A DNA stretch of 64,000 bases from Cellulomonas alba. Lineage in GTDB: Bacteria; Actinomycetota; Actinomycetes; Actinomycetales; Cellulomonadaceae. The DNA is taken from positions 2,087,461-2,151,460 of the forward strand of contig NZ_JAUCGQ010000001.1 of the NCBI RefSeq assembly GCF_030362835.1. The letters run 5' to 3'. Made by a program: the position numbers and the translations under genes. This document shows, one piece after another, positions 18,222-25,525 of this stretch. The stretch's first letter is position 1, and each line of letters opens with the position of its first letter. The notes under the pieces are model-generated. The model was not told the DNA's origin. It saw nothing but the letters and a program-made list of their open reading frames with translations, and searched no databases.

Positions 18222-19015
18222 GCCGCTGCCGCCTCGTCGCGCTCGACGTCGACGGGACGCTCATGTCCTACGACGGCGTGATCTCGGACGACGCCCGCAG
18301 GGCGGTCGCCGACGTGCGCGACGCGGGGCTGCACGTGGTGCTCGCGACCGGCCGGTCCGTGCACTCCGCCGTGCCGGTGGCCGGCGAGCTCGGACTCACC
18401 GACGGGTGGGTCGTCTGCTCCAACGGCGCCGTGACCGTGCGCCTCGACCCCGAGCTCGACGACGGGTACGAGGTCGTCGACGTCGTGACGTTCGACCCCG
18501 GCCCGGCGCTGCGCGCGCTCGCGGTCGAGCTGCCCGACGCGCTCTACGCCGTCGAGGAGCTCGGCGTCGGGTTCCGCGTCTCGGGCGACTTCCCGCCGGG
18601 CGAGCTGTCCGGCGAGCACACGGTCGTCACGCTCGACCAGCTCGCGGACGGCCCGGCGACGCGCGTCGTCATCCGGGCCCCCGGCGCCACGCCGGACGAG
18701 TTCCGCGAGATCGTCGAGCGCGTCGGCCTGCACGAGGTCGAGTACGCGATCGGCTGGACGGCCTGGCTCGACCTCTCCCCCGAGGGCGTCACCAAGGCGA
18801 GCGCGCTCGAGGCGGTGCGCCGACGGCTCGGCGTCGAGCCGTTCGCGACGATGGCCGTCGGCGACGGCGGCAACGACGTGCAGATGCTGGCGTGGGCGGC
18901 GCGCGGTGTCGCGATGGGCCACGCGGCCGACGCGGTTCGCCTCGCGGCCGACGAGGTCACGGGCACGATCGACGACGACGGCGTGGTCGCCGTGCTCCGG
19001 AGCCTCCTGGCCTGA
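18218..19015 (+). CDS. HAD-superfamily Cof-type phosphatase
   Basis: A 265-residue protein of the Cof/YbiV subgroup of HAD hydrolases. Motif I is ALDVDGTLM (nucleophile Asp then acid Asp), motif II is LATGRS, motif III a lysine in EGVTKASAL, and motif IV is [11 protein letters not shown] near residue 215. A C2B-type cap lies between motifs II and III. These enzymes dephosphorylate sugar phosphates, pyridoxal phosphate and similar small molecules. The ATG overlaps the serS stop in ATGA, so it is translated with serS. The pairing is common in actinobacteria, but the substrate is unknown. Confidence 0.88.
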   Translation: MSRCRLVALDVDGTLMSYDGVISDDARRAVADVRDAGLHVVLATGRSVHSAVPVAGELGLTDGWVVCSNGAVTVRLDPELDDGYEVVDVVTFDPGPALRALAVELPDALYAVEELGVGFRVSGDFPPGELSGEHTVVTLDQLADGPATRVVIRAPGATPDEFREIVERVGLHEVEYAIGWTAWLDLSPEGVTKASALEAVRRRLGVEPFATMAVGDGGNDVQMLAWAARGVAMGHAADAVRLAADEVTGTIDDDGVVAVLRSLLA

Positions 19016-19188
19016 CGCGGTCCGCCCGCGCACCGGTCCCGCCGGTGGCAGTGCCCGGGATGTGACCCAACTGTGACCGACTTGCCCGGTTGCTCCGGTT
19101 GCGTCTTGTTCCGGTCCGGGATTGCCTGGCCAGCAAGGACGCGGGGCGACCCCCTCGCGTACCTCCGACATGACGACGTGGAGGTCTC

Positions 19189-20589
19189 ATGAACGGCACG
19201 CGCAGGCGTCGCGGGATCGCGATCGCAGCGGCGGGGGCGGGGTTCGCTCTCGTGCTCTCGGCATGCTCGGGCGGAGGTGGTGGCGGCGGCGGGACGAGCA
19301 CGGGGACCGCGGCGGCTGCCGACTGCGCCCCGTACTCGCAGTTCGGGAGCTTGAAGGGCAAGACGATCTCGATCTACGCGGGCATCACGACGCCCGAGGA
19401 CAAGCCGTACATCGACTCGTTCAAGCCGTTCGAGCAGTGCACCGGCGCCAAGGTGAACTACCAGGCGGACAAGAACTTCGAGCAGCAGGTGCTCGTGCGC
19501 GCCAAGGCCGGCAACCCGCCGGACCTCGCGATCGTGCCGCAGCCCGGCCTGCTCGCCCAGCTCGTCGCGACCGGCAAGGCGGTCGAGCCGCCGCAGGCCG
19601 TGTCCGACAACGTCGACAAGTTCTTCGGGCCGGACTGGAAGAAGTACGGCACGGTCGACGGCAAGTTCTACGCCGCACCCTCGGGCGCGAGTGTGAAGTC
19701 GCTGGTCTGGTACTCGCCGAAGACGTTCCAGGACAACGGCTGGAAGGTCCCGACGACGCTCGACGAGCTCAAGGCGCTGTCCGACCAGATCGCGAGCTCC
19801 GGGAAGATGAAGCCGTGGTGCGCGGGCATCGAGTCCGGCACCGCGACCGGCTGGCCGGTCACCGACTGGGTCGAGGACTTCATGCTCCGGCTCTCCGGCC
19901 CTGACAACTACGACAAGTGGGTCGGCCACCAGATCCCGTTCAACGACCCGTCGGTCGTCACGGCGTTCGACGGCGTCGGCGGGTACCTGAAGAACCCGCA
20001 GTACGTGAACGGCGGGTACGGCGACGTGAAGTCGATCGCCTCGACCGCGTTCCAGATCGGCGGGTTCCCGATCCTCCAGCAGCAGTGCGCGATGCACCGC
20101 CAGGCGTCGTTCTACGCGGCGAACTGGAAGGACGCGGACAAGAACGTGACGATCGGTCCCGACGCCACGTCCGACAAGAACGTGTTCGCGTTCTACCTGC
20201 CGGGTCAGACGGCGCAGGACCACCCGGTGCTCGGCGCCGGCGAGTTCGTGCTCGCGTTCCGCGACGCGCCCGAGGTCAAGGCGCTCCAGACCTTCTGGTC
20301 GACCGACACGTGGGCGAACCTCAAGGCCAAGGCGAGCTCCGCGGACACCGAGGGCGGCTGGATCTCCGCCAACAAGGGTCTCGACGCGTCGAACCTGGTC
20401 AACCCGATCGACAAGCTGTCGGTCGACATCCTGAAGGACCCGAACACGGTCTTCCGTTTCGACGGGTCGGACCAGATGCCGGCGGCGGTCGGCTCGGGCG
20501 CCTTCTGGAAGCAGGCGACCGCCTGGATCACGGGGCAGTCGACGCAGGACACGGTGAACAAGATCGAGGCCGCGTGGCCGAAGTCCTGA
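19189..20589 (+). CDS. Sugar ABC transporter binding lipoprotein, alpha-glucoside (AglE/ThuE) type
   Basis: A 466-residue secreted lipoprotein. The signal peptide has an RRRRG start, a hydrophobic core and the lipobox LSAC, followed by a run of eight glycines that acts as a tether. The rest is a cluster B (MalE-like) binding protein. AGITTPEDKPYIDSFKPFEQ and GWPVTDWVEDFMLRL are typical of the alpha-glucoside binding group next to AglF/AglG permeases. It captures an oligosaccharide, perhaps trehalose, sucrose or maltose, outside the membrane. A GGAGG lies 5 bases before the ATG. The 173-base upstream gap holds no gene; it contains TGTGACC repeated 11 bases apart (19061-19078). A long hairpin separates it from the permeases. 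Confidence 0.88.
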   Translation: MNGTRRRRGIAIAAAGAGFALVLSACSGGGGGGGGTSTGTAAAADCAPYSQFGSLKGKTISIYAGITTPEDKPYIDSFKPFEQCTGAKVNYQADKNFEQQVLVRAKAGNPPDLAIVPQPGLLAQLVATGKAVEPPQAVSDNVDKFFGPDWKKYGTVDGKFYAAPSGASVKSLVWYSPKTFQDNGWKVPTTLDELKALSDQIASSGKMKPWCAGIESGTATGWPVTDWVEDFMLRLSGPDNYDKWVGHQIPFNDPSVVTAFDGVGGYLKNPQYVNGGYGDVKSIASTAFQIGGFPILQQQCAMHRQASFYAANWKDADKNVTIGPDATSDKNVFAFYLPGQTAQDHPVLGAGEFVLAFRDAPEVKALQTFWSTDTWANLKAKASSADTEGGWISANKGLDASNLVNPIDKLSVDILKDPNTVFRFDGSDQMPAAVGSGAFWKQATAWITGQSTQDTVNKIEAAWPKS

Positions 20590-20598
20590 TGTGACACC

Positions 20599-20650
20599 GC
20601 GGCTCGGATCGCGCACCGCCCGGCACGGAGCGGTGCGCGGTCCGAGCCGC
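20599..20650 (+). terminator. 21-base-pair hairpin between binding-protein and permease genes
   Basis: Arms 20599-20619 and 20630-20650 pair over 21 positions with one G-U wobble and a 10-base loop. No U-run follows. In such operons this kind of structure protects the upstream mRNA from 3' exonucleases or partly stops transcription, so that binding protein is made in excess over permease. Confidence 0.7.
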
Positions 20651-20706
20651 GCTCGCCGCGCGCGTGGCTGCGCGCCGAACGTCCTCGTCGACCAACGGAG
20701 GTCGCC

Positions 20707-21684
20707 ATGAACTACGCGGACAAGCTCGGCCTGATGGTCGCCTCGCTCGTCCTGTTCGCCGCCGTGATCGGTGCGGTCCTGCTGGTCGTCTCGTTCGTCG
20801 AGCGCCGCGGGACCAAGCGGGTCGCGTGGTACTTCGTCGGGCCGACGGTGCTGCTGGTCCTGGTCGGCCTCATCTACCCGGCGCTGCGCACCATCTGGAC
20901 CTCGTTCCAGGACGCCAACGGCACGAAGTTCGTCGGGATCGACAACTACACGACGATCTTCACGTCCAGCGACGACCTGATCGTGCTGCGCAACACGGTG
21001 CTGTGGGTGCTCGTGGCACCGGTCGTCGCGACCCTCGTGGGCCTCGTCTACGCGCTCGTCGTCGACGGCGCGCGCGGCGAGGCGTTCGCGAAGGCGCTGA
21101 TCTTCCTGCCGATGGCGATCTCGTTCGTCGGCGCGTCGATCATCTGGAAGTTCATGTACGAGTACCGGTTCTACGACCCGAGCGTGCAGAACAACCCCGC
21201 GCAGATCGGGCTCGTCAACCAGGTGATCGTGTGGCTGGGCGGCACGCCGCAGCAGTTCCTCATCAACAGCCCGTGGAACAACCTCTTCCTGATCGTCGTG
21301 ATGATCTGGATCCAGGCGGGCTTCGCGATGACGATCCTCTCCGCCGCGATCAAGGCCATCCCGTCCGACATGGTCGAGGCGGCGCGGCTCGACGGGGTCT
21401 CGACGTGGGGCATGTTCCGGTTCATCACCGTGCCGTCGATCCGACCGACGCTCGTGGTGGTCCTGACCACGATCGCCATCGGCTGCCTGAAGGTCTTCGA
21501 CATCGTCCGCACCATGACGGGCGGCAACTACGGCACGTCTGTCGTCGCCAACGAGTTCTTCGACCAGAGCTTCAGCGCCGGCAACGTCGGCCTGGGCGCG
21601 GCGCTGGCCGTGCTGCTGTTCGTGCTGGTCATCCCCATCGTCGTGTACAACGTGCGGACCCTCCGGAAGGCGGAGCAGCGATGA
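20707..21684 (+). CDS. Sugar ABC permease, AglF/ThuF type
   Basis: A 325-residue inner membrane protein with six or seven helices and the permease EAA loop (DMVEAARLDGVSTWGMF) near residue 225 that contacts the ATPase. The closing region CLKVFDIVRTMTGGNYGTS is typical of alpha-glucoside permeases of the AglF group. It pairs with the next gene to form the channel. AACGGAGG lies 6 bases before the ATG. No ATPase gene is in the operon, so a shared MsiK-like ATPase encoded elsewhere is expected, as is usual in actinobacteria (established for Streptomyces). Confidence 0.9.
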   Translation: MNYADKLGLMVASLVLFAAVIGAVLLVVSFVERRGTKRVAWYFVGPTVLLVLVGLIYPALRTIWTSFQDANGTKFVGIDNYTTIFTSSDDLIVLRNTVLWVLVAPVVATLVGLVYALVVDGARGEAFAKALIFLPMAISFVGASIIWKFMYEYRFYDPSVQNNPAQIGLVNQVIVWLGGTPQQFLINSPWNNLFLIVVMIWIQAGFAMTILSAAIKAIPSDMVEAARLDGVSTWGMFRFITVPSIRPTLVVVLTTIAIGCLKVFDIVRTMTGGNYGTSVVANEFFDQSFSAGNVGLGAALAVLLFVLVIPIVVYNVRTLRKAEQR

Positions 21685-22625
21685 GCACCGTCGACCCCAC
21701 CGACCTGTCGATCGACACCGTCCCGACGGGCCTCGCGGCCCCCAAGGCCGGCCCGAGCGCGCTGCACGCCGCCGACGCCGCGCACAAGCGGCTCAGCCGG
21801 CCGTGGGCGTCGCTGTCCGCCGTGATCCTCGCGGTGCTCTGGACGCTCCCGACGTTCGGGCTGCTGGTCAGCTCGTTCCGGCCCGAGCAGGACATCAACA
21901 CCACCGGCTGGTGGACGGTCCTGTCCAACCCGGTGTTCACGCTCGACAACTACAAGGCGGTGCTCGGCAGCGATTCCAGCTCGTCGCTCGCGCCGTTCAT
22001 CGTCAACTCGATCGTGATCACCGTGCCCGCGGTGATCATCCCGATCCTCATCGCGTCGCTCGCGGCGTACGCGTTCGCCTGGATGAACTTCCGCGGCAAG
22101 AACCTGCTGTTCATCGGGGTGTTCGCGCTGCAGGTCGTGCCCATCCAGGTGACGCTCATCCCGCTGCTCTCGCTGTACGTGAAGGCGGGGATCGCGGGGT
22201 CGTTCTGGTCGGTGTGGATCTCGCACACGATGTTCGCGCTGCCGCTCGCCGTGTTCCTGCTGCACAACTTCATGCGGGAGATCCCCGGCGAGCTCGTCGA
22301 GGCGGCGCGTGTCGACGGTGCGGGGCACGTGACGATCTTCTTCCGGCTGATGCTGCCCATCCTCAAGCCGGCGCTCGCGGCCTTCGGCATCTACCAGTTC
22401 CTGTGGGTCTGGAACGACCTGCTGGTGGCGCTCACGTTCGCGGGCTCGTCGAACGAGGTGGCGCCGATGACGGTCGCGCTGTTCAACCTCACCGGGCAGC
22501 GCGGCAACCAGTGGTTCCTGCTGACGGCGGGGGCGTTCGTGTCGATCCTCGTGCCGCTGATCGTGTTCCTGTCGCTGCAGCGGTACTTCGTGCGCGGTCT
22601 GCTCGCGGGGTCGGTCAAGGGCTGA
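21681..22625 (+). CDS. Sugar ABC permease, AglG/ThuG type
   Basis: A 314-residue protein with six membrane helices and the EAA loop GELVEAARVDGAGHVTIF near residue 210. A 45-residue cytoplasmic N-terminus precedes the first helix. The ending GLLAGSVKG is standard for this group, where GS-x-KG occurs at the C-terminus. It partners the preceding permease; the start overlaps that stop in ATGA, so the two are translated together in equal amounts. Together with the binding protein it forms an importer for an alpha-linked oligosaccharide; the precise sugar is inferred from family only. Confidence 0.9.
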   Translation: MSTVDPTDLSIDTVPTGLAAPKAGPSALHAADAAHKRLSRPWASLSAVILAVLWTLPTFGLLVSSFRPEQDINTTGWWTVLSNPVFTLDNYKAVLGSDSSSSLAPFIVNSIVITVPAVIIPILIASLAAYAFAWMNFRGKNLLFIGVFALQVVPIQVTLIPLLSLYVKAGIAGSFWSVWISHTMFALPLAVFLLHNFMREIPGELVEAARVDGAGHVTIFFRLMLPILKPALAAFGIYQFLWVWNDLLVALTFAGSSNEVAPMTVALFNLTGQRGNQWFLLTAGAFVSILVPLIVFLSLQRYFVRGLLAGSVKG

Positions 22626-22686
22626 CGCGGGGCTCGGGCCCGGGCAGACCTCGGGCCCGGGCCGTGGCGGGGCTAGCGTGACGGCC

Positions 22687-23562
22687 GTGCCTGCGCCGCT
22701 GCTGTTCGTCGTCTCCGGGCTGACGCAGTACGTCGGTGCGGCGATCGCGGTGCGGGTGTTCGGCGTCCTGCCCGCGGCGGTCGTGGCGTGGCTGCGGGTG
22801 GCGGTCGCGGCGGTCGTCCTGCTGCTGTGGCGGCGACCGTGGGGCCGGGCGTGGCGATCGTCGTGGACGCGGCGCGCGCTCGGGACGGCCGCGCTGTTCG
22901 GCGTCACGCTCGCGGCGATGAACGTCGCGTTCTACGCGGCGATCGACCGGCTGCCCCTCGGCACGGCCGTCGCGATCGAGTTCATCGGCCCGGTCGCCGT
23001 CGCGGCGGTGACGGGCCGCGGCTGGCGCGACCGGGTCGCGATCGGCGTCGCGGCGGTCGGCGTGGTGCTGCTCGCGGGCGTCTCGCTCGACGCCGGTCCG
23101 GAGGCGAAGGCGGGACTCGTCGCGATCGGCGTCGCGGCCGCCTGCTGGGCGGCGTACATCCTGCTCGGGCGGCGCGTGGCGCGCGCAGCGGTGCCCGGCG
23201 TCACGGGGCTGTCGGTGGCGATGGCGGCGGGTGCCGTCGTGTTCGCGCCGTTCCTCGCCGCGGGTGCCGCGCCGGTGCTGGACGACGGCGCGCTCGCCGC
23301 GAAGATCGTCGCGATCGCGGTGTGCTCGTCGGTGGTCCCGTACGCGATCGAGCAGGTGGTGCTCCGCCGGGTGCGGCCCGCGACGTTCGCGGTGCTGCTC
23401 GCGATGCTGCCCGCGACGGCGGCGGTCGTCGGGGCCGTCATGCTCCAGCAGGTGCCGCACGGCCTGGAGGTGCTGGGCCTGGTGCTCGTCTCGGGCGCCA
23501 TCGCGCTGACCGCCGGCGAGCAGCCCGCGTCGGCACCCGAGGAGGCGCCCCCGCCGGCGTGA
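22687..23562 (+). CDS. EamA-type exporter, RhtA-like
   Basis: A 291-residue protein with ten membrane helices in two EamA repeats. AIEFIGPVAVAA near the middle is characteristic of the RhtA group, which exports threonine and homoserine in Escherichia coli; the substrate here is not proven. An upstream in-frame GTG at 22678 overlaps the -10 hexamer TAGCGT (22674-22679), so the GTG at 22687, 7 bases downstream, is the better start and the mRNA is probably leaderless. It is in the same direction as the ABC operon but likely transcribed on its own. The tail is Pro/Glu-rich. Confidence 0.85.
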   Translation: MPAPLLFVVSGLTQYVGAAIAVRVFGVLPAAVVAWLRVAVAAVVLLLWRRPWGRAWRSSWTRRALGTAALFGVTLAAMNVAFYAAIDRLPLGTAVAIEFIGPVAVAAVTGRGWRDRVAIGVAAVGVVLLAGVSLDAGPEAKAGLVAIGVAAACWAAYILLGRRVARAAVPGVTGLSVAMAAGAVVFAPFLAAGAAPVLDDGALAAKIVAIAVCSSVVPYAIEQVVLRRVRPATFAVLLAMLPATAAVVGAVMLQQVPHGLEVLGLVLVSGAIALTAGEQPASAPEEAPPPA

Positions 23563-23581
23563 GACGTGGACCGGCGGACCG

Positions 23582-24268
23582 CTACAGGTACTGACCCGTG
23601 CCGGACGTCGGCTGCTGGTCGTCGCCCGGCCCGACCGGGATGACGAACCCCCGCTGCGGGCCGCCGGGGCCGGGCTGCGCGCCGGGCGGGAGCGCGCGGC
23701 GCATCTGCGACAGCTGCGCCTGGGCCGCCATCTGCTGCGCGACGAGCGCCGTCTGGATCCCGTGGAACAGGCCCTCGAGCCAGCCGACGAGCTGCGCCTG
23801 CGCGATCCGGAGCTCGGCGTCCGACGGCGTCGAGTCGTCGACGAACGGCAGCGTGATGCGGTGCAGCTCGTCGATGAGCTCGGGCGACAGGCCCTCCTCG
23901 AGCTCGTGGAGGCTGCGCTCATGGATCGCCGCGAGCCGTGCCCGGGCGGCATCGTCGAGAGGTGCGCTGCGCACCTCGTCGAGCAGCTGCTTGATCATCG
24001 TGCCGATCCGCATCACCTTCGCCGGCTGGCCGACGAGCGTCGTGGGGTCCTCGCTGCGGTCGGCGGCGTCCTCACCCTCGGCCTCCGGCGCGTCGTCGTC
24101 CGGCTCGGCGTCGGCGCTGCGGCCCGGCTGCTCGACCACCACGATGTGCGGGCCGGTCGTCGGCCCGCCGTACGGCCGCTGGCGGTGCTCGTCGTCGGGG
24201 GTCGGCGTCTCGGCGGTGTCCCCGGCGGTGTCCCCGTCGGCGGCGTGCGTGCTGCGGTCCTCCGTCAT
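23582..24268 (-). CDS. bpa: Bacterial proteasome activator Bpa (PafE)
   Basis: A 228-residue protein homologous to Mycobacterium tuberculosis Rv3780 (Bpa/PafE, DUF2587). The helical core begins KVMRIGTMIKQLLDEVRSAP (about residue 84) and contains ELRIAQAQLVGWLEGLFHG and QTALVAQQMAAQAQLSQMRR. The C-terminus ends GTGQYL, the GQYL motif that docks into the 20S proteasome ring and opens its gate. Bpa forms a dodecameric ATP-independent ring that feeds unfolded proteins to the proteasome. The first 80 residues are acidic and disordered. No other proteasome gene is in the window. It has no clear Shine-Dalgarno; CAGACT lies 6 bases before the ATG. Confidence 0.93.
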   Translation of the reverse strand: MTEDRSTHAADGDTAGDTAETPTPDDEHRQRPYGGPTTGPHIVVVEQPGRSADAEPDDDAPEAEGEDAADRSEDPTTLVGQPAKVMRIGTMIKQLLDEVRSAPLDDAARARLAAIHERSLHELEEGLSPELIDELHRITLPFVDDSTPSDAELRIAQAQLVGWLEGLFHGIQTALVAQQMAAQAQLSQMRRALPPGAQPGPGGPQRGFVIPVGPGDDQQPTSGTGQYL

Positions 24269-24323
24269 GCGGTCAGTCTGACCCGCGGGTCCGACATCCG
24301 CAGGGGCGCACGACGCGTCGGCG

Positions 24324-25313
24324 TCACGAGTCCTCCGCCGCGGGGACGAGCAGCACCTTGCCGAAGGCCTCGCCGGTCTCGAGCAGCCGGTGCGCCTCGG
24401 GCGCGCGGTCGAAGGGCAGCACCGCGTGCACCACGGGCCGCACCGCCCGCGACCCGACGAGCGGCCAGGCGTGGCGGCGCACGCCGTCGACGATCGCTGC
24501 CTTCTGGTGGTGGGGCCGTGAGCGCAGCATCGTCCCGATCACGGCCGCGCGCTTCGCCAGGAGCAGGCTGAGGTCGAGCTCGCCGCGGCGGCCCTGCTGG
24601 AGCCCGATGACGACGAGTCGGCCGTCGTCGGCCAGCACCGCGAGGTTCTGCGCGAGGCCGCCGGCGCCGAGCACGTCGAGCACGACGTCGACGCCCCGCC
24701 CGTCGGTCGCGGCGAGCACACGGTCGGCGAGCCCCGGCGCGCGGTGGTCGAGCACGACGTCGGCCCCGAGCTCGCGCACGCGCGCCACGCGCTCCGCGCC
24801 GCCCGCCGTGGCGAGCACCTGCGCGTCGAGCGCGTGCGCGAGCTGCACGGCGATCGAGCCGACGCCGCCCGAGCCGCCGCGCACCAGCACGGACTCGCCG
24901 GGGGCGAGCCGGGCCGCACGCAGGTTCGACCACACCGTGGCGAGCGCCTCGGGCAGCCCGGCCGCCGAGACGAGGTCGAGGTCGTCGGGCACGCGCAGCG
25001 CGAGGTCGGCGGGCACGGCGACCTGCTCGGCGTACCCGCCGCCGGCCAGCAGCGCGGCCACCCGGTCCCCGACCCGCCACCCCGCGACGTCCGGGCCGAC
25101 GGCCGTCACCGTGCCGCTGACCTCGAGGCCCGGCCACGCGGGAGCGCCCTCGGGCGGGGGGTAGTGGCCCTGCCGCTGGAGCAGGTCAGCGCGGTTGACG
25201 CCGGCGGCGGCGACCGCGACGAGCAGGTCGGAGGGGCCTGGCTCGGGCGCCGCGACGTCCTGCACCGCCAGCACGTCCGGCCCACCCGGTTCCCTCACCA
25301 CGACAGCTCGCAC
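24324..25313 (-). CDS. NAD(P)H:quinone oxidoreductase, PIG3-type
   Basis: A 329-residue medium-chain reductase of the zinc-free quinone oxidoreductase group, probably reducing quinones or alkenals with NADPH. The N-terminal GroES-like domain has AGVNRADLLQRQGHYPPP, diagnostic for the PIG3 subgroup. The nucleotide-binding domain follows with VLVRGGSGGVGSIAVQLA near residue 140. GVDVVLDVLGAGG and GTMLRSRP are further family marks, and the zinc ligands of alcohol dehydrogenases are missing. The GTG start lies 6 bases after TAGCGT (minus strand, 25325-25320), so the message is probably leaderless. It diverges from the conservon operon. Confidence 0.9.
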   Translation of the reverse strand: MRAVVVREPGGPDVLAVQDVAAPEPGPSDLLVAVAAAGVNRADLLQRQGHYPPPEGAPAWPGLEVSGTVTAVGPDVAGWRVGDRVAALLAGGGYAEQVAVPADLALRVPDDLDLVSAAGLPEALATVWSNLRAARLAPGESVLVRGGSGGVGSIAVQLAHALDAQVLATAGGAERVARVRELGADVVLDHRAPGLADRVLAATDGRGVDVVLDVLGAGGLAQNLAVLADDGRLVVIGLQQGRRGELDLSLLLAKRAAVIGTMLRSRPHHQKAAIVDGVRRHAWPLVGSRAVRPVVHAVLPFDRAPEAHRLLETGEAFGKVLLVPAAEDS

Positions 25314-25415
25314 AGCGCGACGCTAGCGGGCCGCCGCAAACGGGACATCTGTGCCTGAGGAGGCCGGTTCCGGGCGGGTGACGTCCATGGCAAACTCTGC
25401 GGCGGGCTAATGGTC

Positions 25416-25421
25416 TAGCGT
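25416..25421 (+). promoter_or_regulatory. Candidate -10 of the conservon operon
   Basis: TAGCGT lies about 105 bases before the kinase ATG and would give a leader of near 98 bases. No convincing -35 is seen at the proper spacing, which may mean an activator or another sigma factor is used. Confidence 0.35.
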
Positions 25422-25484
25422 CCAACAGCCGATGAGGTGCGAACGGGAAGCCTTGCGCCTCGCCACGGCGTGCGGCACACACCA

Positions 25485-25511
25485 CACCCGGAGCCCCTGG
25501 GGCGCCGGGTG
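25485..25511 (+). promoter_or_regulatory. Leader hairpin next to the conservon ribosome site
   Basis: CACCCGG-A-GCCCC pairs with GGGGC-G-CCGGGTG, giving up to 12 base pairs with one mismatch around a very short centre. It ends 3 bases before GAAGGGA, the ribosome binding site of the kinase gene (ATG at 25526). It could influence translation or pausing. Function not shown. Confidence 0.4.
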
Positions 25512-25525
25512 ACGAAGGGAACGAC

